A stretch of 11,312 nt of DNA, from NCBI GenBank assembly GCA_001801495.1, contig MGXW01000119.1, forward strand, positions 1-11,312. Direction: 5' to 3'. Below, in pieces: positions 1-6,574 of the stretch. The notes under the pieces were generated by a model. The model searched no databases. It saw only the letters and a program-made list of their open reading frames with translations, and had not been told where the DNA came from. Source of the stretch: Gammaproteobacteria bacterium RIFCSPHIGHO2_12_FULL_37_34. GTDB lineage: Bacteria > Pseudomonadota > Gammaproteobacteria > DSM-16500. Made by a program: the position numbers and the translations under genes. Every line of letters begins with the position of its first letter. Position 1 is the stretch's first letter.

Positions 1-292
1 CTTTTTGGGCCGGCTCATAATGTTGTTCGGTTGCGCGTTTAATCCAAAAATAGCCAACATCAGTGTCTTGAGCAACGCCGTAGCCATAATAATACATATA
101 ACCAACGGCATATTGTGCTTCAGCAACCCCATTGGTTGCGAGAGGTAATAAATCGTGCATGGCGCTTTTATAATAACCGGTTTCAAAAGACCGTTTACCT
201 TGTTGTAATTCTGATGTGATAGCAAGCGAACTGTTGCATGCACTTAGAATGGGTAATAAAAATAAAAATAACACATGATACAATTGCTTCAT
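1..292 (-). CDS. Sel1-repeat lipoprotein, N-terminal part (runs off the left edge)
   Basis: Ninety-seven codons are visible on the minus strand and the C-terminus lies outside the window. The protein starts MKQLYHVLFLFLLPILSAC, a short lipoprotein signal peptide with lipobox L-S-A-C and the acylated cysteine expected at residue 19. Residues about 57-96 form a Sel1-type repeat (AEAQYAVGYMYYYGYGVAQD, then the W-I-K-R-A half-motif), preceded by a TPR-like helix pair at 30-55. Sel1 proteins are alpha-solenoid scaffolds for protein-protein contact; in Legionella several affect host entry or trafficking, but function here cannot be assigned. The ATG overlaps the stop of the upstream gspC-like gene (ATGA at 292-289), so the two are probably cotranscribed and translationally coupled. 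A localisation at the outer membrane, or at the periplasmic face, is inferred from the lipobox. Confidence 0.82.
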   Translation of the reverse strand, partial: MKQLYHVLFLFLLPILSACNSSLAITSELQQGKRSFETGYYKSAMHDLLPLATNGVAEAQYAVGYMYYYGYGVAQDTDVGYFWIKRATEQHYEPAQK

Positions 293-780
293 AAAGGTTC
301 TCTCGCTTTGAATGTTAATTTCTCACGCGGTAGCGGTAATTTTTCAATGTGATTATCATTTTCTAAAATCACAGCATCTTTAGTAATATCATAAATTTTT
401 ACTCCATAACCTATCTTATCACCTCGCTGATAAATTTTACTTATTTGTCCGGCCATTGAGATATATGCTTTAGAATCAGGATGGTTTTCGCCATTCTCAA
501 TCATTACAATGCCTGTTACACGTAGTTGTAAATTGCTAATGGGTACAGAACCACTTGCTAATGCCTGACCAAACAGATGTGTATTGGGTAAGGCGTTTGT
601 AATGTTGGTTGTGTTATCTTTGAAAATCTGTGAAATCGCTCCGGATAATTTAGTGTGTGTTATCGTCCAATCATTGTGCCATTGCCATAAAGAATAAAAA
701 AAAGTAAAACCAATCAGCATACCTAATGTCATACAGGCGCTTAATAAAGCATACTGTTTATTGATTGAAAGTGTGATCAT
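289..780 (-). CDS. GspC-like type II secretion inner-membrane protein, short form
   Basis: The 163-residue protein has a short cytoplasmic N-terminus, one membrane helix at about 11-31, a linker, and a C-terminal homology-region (HR) domain at about 66-153. HR hallmarks seen are HLFG at 68-71, the strand NLQLRVTG at 83-90, YQRGD at 117-121, a GVKIYDITKDAVIL strand pair at 126-139 and LPLPRE at 148-153. In type II secretion, GspC bridges the inner-membrane platform and the secretin GspD through this domain. GspC proteins usually run well beyond 200 residues and carry a PDZ or coiled-coil domain after HR; this one stops about ten residues after HR and has neither. The ATG at 780 has an AGGT ribosome site seven bases upstream and a promoter at 802-831. 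No other secretion gene is visible. A PilP-like protein, with a related fold, is the main alternative. Confidence 0.72.
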   Translation of the reverse strand: MITLSINKQYALLSACMTLGMLIGFTFFYSLWQWHNDWTITHTKLSGAISQIFKDNTTNITNALPNTHLFGQALASGSVPISNLQLRVTGIVMIENGENHPDSKAYISMAGQISKIYQRGDKIGYGVKIYDITKDAVILENDNHIEKLPLPREKLTFKAREPL

Positions 781-801
781 ATTTTTACCTGGTGAATATA
801 G

Positions 802-831
802 ATTATAAGTTCTAAATTGATACTAAACCAA
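802..831 (-). promoter_or_regulatory. Sigma-70-type promoter for the gspC-like gene
   Basis: On the minus strand TTGGTT (831-826) is followed by an 18-nt spacer and a perfect TATAAT (807-802). Transcription would start near 795, leaving a leader of about 15 nt containing the AGGT ribosome site before the ATG at 780. It lies partly inside the oppositely directed promoter at 817-845. Confidence 0.6.
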
Positions 832-845
832 GGTTTGGATATTAT
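817..845 (+). promoter_or_regulatory. Sigma-70-type promoter for the PH-domain gene
   Basis: TTGATA (817-822), a 17-nt spacer and TATTAT (840-845) make a near-consensus promoter. The expected start is near 852, just upstream of the GGAG site at 855-858, so the leader would be only about 12 nt. The TTG of this -35 box is also the longest possible start of the reading frame, which argues against that start. Confidence 0.62.
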
Positions 846-854
846 AACCGAAAT

Positions 855-858
855 GGAG
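855..858 (+). promoter_or_regulatory. Ribosome binding site that fixes the PH-domain gene start
   Basis: GGAG lies six bases before the ATG at 865. The other in-frame starts (TTG at 817 and ATG at 853) would lie in the promoter or overlap this site. Confidence 0.65.
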
Positions 859-864
859 CTAAAG

Positions 865-1326
865 ATGACTTATATTGATAAGAACTTACTAAAAGATGAG
901 ATTATTTTGTTCCGTACTAAGAAACACTTGATTATTTTCTTCCTGCCAGTTGTTTGGACAATTTTCTCTCAGTATGCAACAACCTTCCTGCAAACCAATC
1001 CTATTTTAATTAAAGTTCAATGGGCGCCATGGTTGTTAGCTTTTATATTTTGGGCTTATGCGGGTTTGGATTACTTCACTTCCGAATTTGTGGTGACGAA
1101 TAAGCGTGTTATGATGCGTGAAGGGTTTTTTTATCGGCATATGAATGAAACAAGATTAACTACTGTTTCTCAGATCAATGTGGATCAAAGCTTATTAGGT
1201 CGCATACTCAATTATGGTACGGTATCCATTAATGCTTTTGGTGCTTATGATGCTTTTTCTGCTATTGCTCGGCCTGTCTTCTTTCAAAAACAGGTCAATG
1301 AACAACTTGATCGCTTAGTAACTTAA
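865..1326 (+). CDS. Membrane protein with bacterial PH domain (bPH_2/DUF304)
   Basis: The 153-residue protein has two predicted membrane helices at about 22-42 and 53-72 followed by a cytoplasmic bacterial pleckstrin-homology domain at about 73-150. Family hallmarks are SEFVVTNKRVMMREG at 73-87, the E-T-R-L-TTVSQI-V-Q pattern at 95-108, LGRILNYGTVSINAFG at 111-126 and the closing I-x-x-P-x-x-F at 134-140. This family (YdbS/YdbT-like in Bacillus) is common, sits in the inner membrane and has no defined biochemical role. The ATG at 865 was chosen because GGAG lies six bases upstream; a longer reading frame back to TTG 817 would run through the promoter. It is transcribed divergently from gspC and ends 2 nt before a long inverted repeat. 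Confidence 0.82.
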   Translation: MTYIDKNLLKDEIILFRTKKHLIIFFLPVVWTIFSQYATTFLQTNPILIKVQWAPWLLAFIFWAYAGLDYFTSEFVVTNKRVMMREGFFYRHMNETRLTTVSQINVDQSLLGRILNYGTVSINAFGAYDAFSAIARPVFFQKQVNEQLDRLVT

Positions 1327-1328
1327 AA

Positions 1329-1491
1329 AACGTGACTATTGTTTAAGCGTATAGAGGCAAGCTCAATTTTTTTGTTGATAAAAAGCGGACAGGGATGTCC
1401 GCTTTAACAAAAATCCGAAAGGGATGAGTTTTTTGTGGTTATCAACAAAAAAATTGAGCTTGCCTCTATACGCTTAAACAATAGTCACGTT
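1329..1491. repeat. Foldback element 1: perfect 53-bp inverted repeat with structured centre
   Basis: The arms at 1329-1381 and 1439-1491 are perfect reverse complements over 53 bp, separated by a 57-nt centre. The left arm begins AACGTGACTATTGTTTAAGC and the right arm ends with its complement. The centre holds a 10-bp hairpin (1382-1405) and a small ATCC-GAAAG-GGAT hairpin (1413-1425). The element starts two bases after the PH-domain stop codon and ends 26 bases before the hemE ATG. No coding potential or transposase is seen. No clear target-site duplication is present, although TAAAA occurs on both flanks (1324-1328 and 1493-1497), one base out of register. Perfect arms suggest recent origin or active correction. 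It may be a MITE-like element or a structured 3' end. Confidence 0.9.
1382..1405. terminator. Hairpin in the centre of foldback element 1, possible weak terminator
   Basis: AAAGCGGACA and TGTCCGCTTT form a perfect 10-bp stem around the loop GGGA. The A-rich left side and T-rich right side resemble a bidirectional intrinsic terminator. The downstream T-run is short on both strands (TTT then AA on plus, TTTTT then A on minus), so strong termination is doubtful. It lies between the PH-domain gene and hemE, where a terminator would be expected. Confidence 0.35.
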
Positions 1492-1517
1492 ATAAAAGAT
1501 AGTTTGGAAAAAATCGA

Positions 1518-2588
1518 ATGTCCCAACTCAAAAACGATCGTTTATTAAAAGCAATTTGGCGAAAACCAATTGATGCCACACCGATTTGGATCATGCGCCA
1601 AGCAGGTCGTTATCTCCCGGAATATCAAGCAACACGTGCGCGAGCTGGCAGCTTTATGCGTTTGTGCAAAACACCTGAATTAGCTTGTGAAGTAACCTTG
1701 CAGCCTGTTCAACGATATGCGCTTGATGCAGCCATTATTTTTTCAGATATTTTAACGATTCCTGATGCACTCGGGTTGGGATTAGAGTTTTTAGACAATC
1801 ATGGCCCTATTATCAGGCGCCCCATTAGGAGAGAAGCAGATCTTTTGCAGCTAAAAACCCTTGATTTAGAGCGATTATCCTACGTTTATGAGACGATTCA
1901 AATGGTAAGGAAAGAACTAAGGCATTTGCCATTAATCGGTTTTTGTGGCAGCCCTTGGACTGTAGCAGCCTATATGATTGAAGGAGGAGCTCAGCCAGGC
2001 TTTCCTACCATCATGCGCATGCGCGAAGAAAACCCAGAACTACTACATAACTTATTGAATTTATTATCAAAATTTATATTTGCTCACCTGGAGGCACAAA
2101 TTCATGCAGGCATCCATGTTGCCATGCTTTTTGATACCTGGGGTGGATTATTAAATACAGCAGATTACGAAACATTTTCTTTATATTATATTAAACAAAT
2201 TTTTACCCAGTTAAAACGTACATACCACCATTATAATGATAATAAAGGTGTGCCATGCATTCTTTTTACTAAAGGTGGTCATCGGTGGATCAAACAAATG
2301 ATAGAAACAGAATGCGATGTGATTGGAGTGGATTGGGAAATATCGCTTCAAGAAGCGCGCCAGCAAGTAGACGATCAGGTGGCTATACAAGGAAATATGC
2401 ATCCACAATATTTGCTTCAATCGCCTGAAGTTATTCGCGATGAGGTGTTAAACATATTAGATTCGTATGGATATGGTTCGGGCCATCTATTTAATTTGGG
2501 TCATGGTATCACACCGGATGTTCCGCCGGAGCATGTGAGTGCATTAGTAGATGCTGTGCATGAATTGAGTAGGCTGTATCATCAATGA
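1518..2588 (+). CDS. hemE: Uroporphyrinogen decarboxylase
   Basis: The cytoplasmic enzyme removes the four acetate carboxyl groups of uroporphyrinogen III to give coproporphyrinogen III, a step of heme synthesis. At 356 residues it has the normal full length. Seen are the N-terminal signature PIWIMRQAGRYLPEY at 22-36, with the substrate-binding arginines R27 and R31; the catalytic aspartate in FSDIL (D77); the second signature GFCGSPWTVAAYMIEG at 141-156, with the active-site tyrosine Y152; LFDTWGG near 204-210; and the C-terminal histidine of the GHGI motif (H329). These match the residues known from human and Bacillus enzymes. The start has only a weak GGA ribosome site nine bases upstream, and the next gene overlaps or abuts its stop. 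Foldback element 1 fills most of the upstream region, and no convincing promoter was found there. Confidence 0.97.
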   Translation: MSQLKNDRLLKAIWRKPIDATPIWIMRQAGRYLPEYQATRARAGSFMRLCKTPELACEVTLQPVQRYALDAAIIFSDILTIPDALGLGLEFLDNHGPIIRRPIRREADLLQLKTLDLERLSYVYETIQMVRKELRHLPLIGFCGSPWTVAAYMIEGGAQPGFPTIMRMREENPELLHNLLNLLSKFIFAHLEAQIHAGIHVAMLFDTWGGLLNTADYETFSLYYIKQIFTQLKRTYHHYNDNKGVPCILFTKGGHRWIKQMIETECDVIGVDWEISLQEARQQVDDQVAIQGNMHPQYLLQSPEVIRDEVLNILDSYGYGSGHLFNLGHGITPDVPPEHVSALVDAVHELSRLYHQ

Positions 2589-2593
2589 GGTGG
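2587..2593 (+). promoter_or_regulatory. Ribosome binding site that favours the second dsbD start
   Basis: GAGGTGG spans the end of hemE and lies a few bases before the ATG at 2597. The first possible ATG at 2585 overlaps the hemE stop as ATGA and has no purine-rich site upstream, so it could only be used by coupled re-initiation. Confidence 0.5.
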
Positions 2594-2596
2594 TTT

Positions 2597-4378
2597 ATGC
2601 GTATGAAGTGGGCAATTATTTTTGTGATAATAGTGACATGCTTGATGAGATCTGCATTTGCAGGTTCTTCTCCATTACCTGCTGATCAAGCATTTGTTTT
2701 TTCTGCTCACTTTAGTCGTTCAAATGAAATACGAGCACAGTGGCAAATTGCCTCTGGTTACTATCTTTACAGCAAGAAAATGCATTTTACTTTTGAACCT
2801 CAAGTTGTTGCAGATATTTCACTTCCACAAGGCGAGTATCAATACGATAAAGACCGTGGACGATACGAAGCTTTTTCAGGAAATTTGAGCGTACCCATTT
2901 TATTTAAGACAAATGTACAGAAGATACAAATGAACATAGATTATCAAGGATGTTCACAGGATGGATTTTGTTATCCACCTATGCACCAATCTCTATCAAT
3001 CAATCTACCCAATCAAACGATTATAACAATTGATTCTCTTGAGTCTCAACAAACTAAGCTCACTTCCTTACTGACTAATCAAAACGATGTTAATGCATTA
3101 TTGCACAATCAGAGTTTAGGTATGATGTTACTGATTTTTATTGGTTTAGGATTGTTATTAACATTAACGCCCTGTGTGTGGCCTATGGTTCCTATATTAG
3201 CAACGATTATTGTGGGTCAACAGGAACAATTGAATACAAAAAGAGCGTTATGTTTATCGATCTTGTATGTTTTAGGTGCAGCACTTATTTATGCGCTTGC
3301 TGGATTGGCTGCAGCTTCGTTAGGAAATTCAATACAAGTGTGGTTACAGCAACCTTGGATGATTACTATTGCGAGCCTTCTATTTGTCTTATTAGCGTTT
3401 TCCCTCTTTGGATATTATGACTTACAGCTTCCACGCCATTGGCAAAATCGTCTTGCGCATTGGAATCGTGCACAACAGGGGGGTTCTTATACAGGCGCAT
3501 TTTTGATGGGAGCGATATCGACATTAATTGTTTCTCCTTGTGTAACCGCGCCGCTTGTTGGCGTATTAATGTATATTGCCCATACTGGAGATCGGTTGCT
3601 TGGTGCAAGCGCTTTATTTGCCATGGGAATAGGAATGGGGTTGCCTTTGATCGCTATCGGTATCTCAGCGGGTCGATGGTTGCCTAAAAGTGGGCCATGG
3701 ATGGACATAATAAAGAAATTTTTTGGTGTGCTCATGTTAGCAATGGCGATTTGGTTATTTTCGAGAATTGCTTCACCAACCATTACAATCCTATTAAGCG
3801 TCATTTTATTATTGGGAATCATGCTCTTTTTGGTTTATTATTTGTCTGCATGGGGTTATCGTCTCAAATTATTCATTGCAAGTTCTGTTATCATCGGGAC
3901 ATTTGCAGGTATAACAACCGTAGGTGTTCAGAATACTTGGCTACATTCTCATGCTAATCAGGTACAATCAGCTTTCATCACTATCCGTAATGCTGCTGAG
4001 TTTAACAAACAATTACAGCTTGCCCAAAGTACGCGCAAACCAGTGGTATTAGATTTTTATGCGGATTGGTGTGAATCGTGCGTGATCATGGACAAACGTG
4101 TTTTTCGTCAAGCTGATGTGAAGCAAGCACTGACTCATTATATTTTGTTGCGTGCTGATCTTTCAAACAATACTGTTGAAGACGAAGTTTTACTCAAGTT
4201 ATTTAACGTTGTTGCTCCACCGACAGTTTTATTTTTTAATGCAAATGGTGAGGAGCTTGCTTCACAACGTATTGTTGGTGAAATCAGCGCAACAGAATTT
4301 TTGCAGCGCCTAACCAAAATAAAGGGTTTTTATGATTCAAACACATGTGATGCCACAGCTGCATACCAAAAATGTTGA
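2597..4378 (+). CDS. dsbD: Thiol:disulfide interchange protein DsbD
   Basis: DsbD carries electrons from cytoplasmic thioredoxin across the inner membrane to periplasmic thiol proteins, including those for cytochrome c maturation. Numbering from ATG 2597 (593 residues): signal peptide 1-22 (cleavage after AFA); periplasmic alpha domain about 23-145 with C119 and C125 in YQGCSQDGFCYPP; membrane domain about 175-440 with C193 (LTLTPCVWPM) and C315 (IVSPCVTAPL); C-terminal thioredoxin domain with C492-E-S-C495 in DFYADWCESC and cis-proline region PPTVLFF. All six redox cysteines are present and the length is normal. The start could instead be 2585 (ATGA overlap with hemE). Unusually, a C-terminal tail of about 17 residues after TKIK contains two extra cysteines, one as the last residue, and its coding sequence overlaps the presumed gshA start. 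Confidence 0.95.
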   Translation: MRMKWAIIFVIIVTCLMRSAFAGSSPLPADQAFVFSAHFSRSNEIRAQWQIASGYYLYSKKMHFTFEPQVVADISLPQGEYQYDKDRGRYEAFSGNLSVPILFKTNVQKIQMNIDYQGCSQDGFCYPPMHQSLSINLPNQTIITIDSLESQQTKLTSLLTNQNDVNALLHNQSLGMMLLIFIGLGLLLTLTPCVWPMVPILATIIVGQQEQLNTKRALCLSILYVLGAALIYALAGLAAASLGNSIQVWLQQPWMITIASLLFVLLAFSLFGYYDLQLPRHWQNRLAHWNRAQQGGSYTGAFLMGAISTLIVSPCVTAPLVGVLMYIAHTGDRLLGASALFAMGIGMGLPLIAIGISAGRWLPKSGPWMDIIKKFFGVLMLAMAIWLFSRIASPTITILLSVILLLGIMLFLVYYLSAWGYRLKLFIASSVIIGTFAGITTVGVQNTWLHSHANQVQSAFITIRNAAEFNKQLQLAQSTRKPVVLDFYADWCESCVIMDKRVFRQADVKQALTHYILLRADLSNNTVEDEVLLKLFNVVAPPTVLFFNANGEELASQRIVGEISATEFLQRLTKIKGFYDSNTCDATAAYQKC

Positions 4379-5636
4379 GCCGGTGCATTTATTGGAACAA
4401 CATTTATTAAGACAATGTAAACAAATTGAAGAATGGTTTTTAGCAGAATGGCAAAAATATCCGCCACCTGTTTATGGTTCAGTTGATTTACGCAATGCTG
4501 GATTTAAACTCGCGCCGATCGATATGAATTTATTTCCAGCAGGATTTAATAATCTCAACCCCAATTTTTTGTCATTTGCAGCTTCCGCCGCAAAAAAAAA
4601 TATATTAAACATGATGCCAGAAGCTAAACGCATTTTAATTATTCCGGAAAATCACACGCGAAATCTTTTTTATTGGGAAAATATAAAAACATTACAAACC
4701 ATTTTGGAAAATGCTGGTTTCCAAATAAAGTTAGGTACTTTATTAACCGATCTTGAAGCACCACTAGCGATCACTTTATTATCAGGAGAAAAAATCACCA
4801 TTCATCCATTGTTGCGTCAAAACAATCAATTACAATTATCAGATTTTATACCAGATGCTGTTTTATTAAATAATGATCTTTCTGAAGGTATTCCTGATAT
4901 TTTACAGAACCTCCATCAATTGCTTATGCCGCCTCCAGAGCTGGGTTGGAGCGAGCGCCTTAAATCAGAGCACTTTCAGTACTATACAAAAGTAGCTCGC
5001 GATTTTGCTAAGCAATTTGATATAGATCCTTGGTTGATTTCACCTTTATTTCGGCATTGTGGTCAAGTTGATTTTATGCATCAATTAGGGTTGGAATGCT
5101 TGACGATTAATGCGGAAATTTTGTTTGAGGAAATTGAAAAAAAATATGCTCATTATAATATTAACCATCCACCCTTTTTAGTAGTCAAAGCAGATGCTGG
5201 AACATATGGTATGGCAGTTATGACTATACGCAATGTGAATGAACTCAAATCATTGAATCGCAAGCAGCGCACTCGAATGTCTATGAGTAAAGGCGGGCAG
5301 CCGGTTAACCGAGTGATTATTCAAGAAGGAGTGTATACATTTGAAGTGGTAGGATCTGCGCAAGCAGTTGCAGAACCTGTGGTCTATTTATGGGGCGATT
5401 GTGTGGTGGGCGGTTTTTATCGCGTTCATAAAGAACGAGGAACAGATGAAAATTTAAATGCACCCGGCATGCACTTTGAACCGATTGCATTTTCGCAACC
5501 TTGCCATGAACCGTGTAAACCAGTAGAGGAACAAGATGCTTGCAAAAATCGATTTTACTTATATGGGATTGTTGCCAAACTCAGCATGTTGGCAGCTGCG
5601 CGTGAGATTTACGATCAAGTGAGCAAAATAGGATAA
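4332..5636 (+). CDS. gshA: Glutamate-cysteine ligase, proteobacterial PF08886 type
   Basis: This enzyme makes gamma-glutamylcysteine from glutamate and cysteine with ATP, the first step of glutathione synthesis. The 434-residue protein resembles the distinct GshA family of Acidithiobacillus and Legionella-type bacteria (PF08886, TIGR02049), not the E. coli type. Conserved-looking blocks are VYGSVDLRNAGFKLAPIDMN at 47-66, NLFYWENIKTLQ at 111-122, LVVKADAGTYGMAVMTI at 283-299 (ATP-grasp-like) and GGFYRVHKERGTDENLN at 360-376. Family recognition is by memory of these blocks; the gshB gene 3 nt downstream supports it strongly. The ATG at 4332 has AAGGG upstream with five-base spacing, giving a 47-nt overlap with dsbD; in-frame ATG 4350 or GTG 4383 are alternatives, the latter removing the overlap. 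A nine-A tract lies at 4592-4600. Confidence 0.9.
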   Translation: MIQTHVMPQLHTKNVEPVHLLEQHLLRQCKQIEEWFLAEWQKYPPPVYGSVDLRNAGFKLAPIDMNLFPAGFNNLNPNFLSFAASAAKKNILNMMPEAKRILIIPENHTRNLFYWENIKTLQTILENAGFQIKLGTLLTDLEAPLAITLLSGEKITIHPLLRQNNQLQLSDFIPDAVLLNNDLSEGIPDILQNLHQLLMPPPELGWSERLKSEHFQYYTKVARDFAKQFDIDPWLISPLFRHCGQVDFMHQLGLECLTINAEILFEEIEKKYAHYNINHPPFLVVKADAGTYGMAVMTIRNVNELKSLNRKQRTRMSMSKGGQPVNRVIIQEGVYTFEVVGSAQAVAEPVVYLWGDCVVGGFYRVHKERGTDENLNAPGMHFEPIAFSQPCHEPCKPVEEQDACKNRFYLYGIVAKLSMLAAAREIYDQVSKIG

Positions 5637-5639
5637 TTT

Positions 5640-6569
5640 ATGAAATTAGGTGTAGTAATGGATCCCATTCTATCCATTCAATATCACAAAGACAGTACGC
5701 TTGCGATGTTATGGGAGGCACAATCTCGCCATTGGGAAATATATTATTTTGAATTACAAGATTTATTTTTGCGTGATGGAGTGGCTTATGGTGATGCACG
5801 ACGATTAGCCGTTTTTCATGATCCCCATACGTGGTTTAAATGGGAAGAAAAAAAAACCATTATACTCACTGAACTTGATATTATTTTAATGCGCAAAGAT
5901 CCTCCGTTTAATGATGAATACATTTATACAACTTATTTATTAGATTATGCAGAACGTGGTGGCGTTCGCGTGATAAATAAACCGCAATCATTACGGGATG
6001 CAAATGAAAAAGTATTTTCCATGTATTTCCCAGCATGTTGTCCGCCTAGTTTGGTTACACGATCTATAGAAAAACTTCACACTTTTTTTAAAGAACATCA
6101 TGATATTGTTTGCAAACCGCTACATTCAATGGGTGGCAAATTAGTGTTTCGCTTGCATGAGCATGATGCAAATGCCAATGTAATTTTTGATACGCTTACA
6201 AATGGCGGCATGCAACATGTTATGGCGCAACGATTTATTCCGGAAATAAAGCAAGGAGATAAACGAATTCTGATGATTAATGGTGAGCCTGTTCATCACG
6301 TGTTAGCTCGTATGCCACAACCTAAAGATTGGCGAGGTAATCTTGCTGTTGGTGCGAAAGGAGAAGTGCGTCCTCTTTCAGCAAGAGATCACTTTATTTG
6401 TTCACAAGTGGGGCCCGAATTGCGAGCACGAGGTTTATATTTTGTTGGCTTAGATGTGATCGGGGATTATCTCACAGAAATTAATGTGACAAGCCCTACT
6501 GGTATTCGTGAAATTGAAGCTGAAACTGGCTTAAATATTAGCGCAATGTTATTTGACTCTGTTATATAA
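5640..6569 (+). CDS. gshB: Glutathione synthetase
   Basis: This ATP-grasp enzyme joins glycine to gamma-glutamylcysteine to complete glutathione in the cytoplasm. The 309-residue length is typical of bacterial GshB. Landmarks: N-terminal MKLGVVMDPI; MRKDPPF at 84-90; INKPQSLRDANEK at 112-124; the ATP-binding KPLHSMGGKLVFR at 159-171; QRFIPEIKQGDKRILMINGE at 197-216; RGNLAVGAKGEVRPL at 232-246; and the metal and substrate loop EINVTSPTGIREIE at 280-293. These align block by block with E. coli GshB. The ribosome site AGGA (5630-5633) overlaps the gshA stop and sits six bases from the ATG, so the two genes are certainly one transcript. A nine-A tract lies at 5848-5856. The gene ends five bases before foldback element 2. 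Confidence 0.97.
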   Translation: MKLGVVMDPILSIQYHKDSTLAMLWEAQSRHWEIYYFELQDLFLRDGVAYGDARRLAVFHDPHTWFKWEEKKTIILTELDIILMRKDPPFNDEYIYTTYLLDYAERGGVRVINKPQSLRDANEKVFSMYFPACCPPSLVTRSIEKLHTFFKEHHDIVCKPLHSMGGKLVFRLHEHDANANVIFDTLTNGGMQHVMAQRFIPEIKQGDKRILMINGEPVHHVLARMPQPKDWRGNLAVGAKGEVRPLSARDHFICSQVGPELRARGLYFVGLDVIGDYLTEINVTSPTGIREIEAETGLNISAMLFDSVI

Positions 6570-6574
6570 CTCAC

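Noticed and set aside
817..864. N-terminal extension of the PH-domain protein from a TTG start at 817
   Set aside because: The TTG is the -35 box of a good promoter, the added residues look unlike the family, and GGAG is correctly spaced only for ATG 865.
1322..1500. Target-site duplication around foldback element 1 (TAAAA on both sides)
   Set aside because: The copies are not equally adjacent to the arms (one is offset by a base) and A/T runs are common here, so it is not reliable evidence of transposition.
1454..1517. hemE promoter within the right arm of foldback element 1 (TATAAA at 1491-1496)
   Set aside because: The -10-like box at the arm junction has no matching -35 at the right distance; TTGAGC and TTGCCT in the arm are badly spaced.
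2211..3957. Overlapping open frames within hemE and dsbD on both strands
   Set aside because: They lie wholly inside strongly recognised genes in other frames and show no domain or proper start signal.
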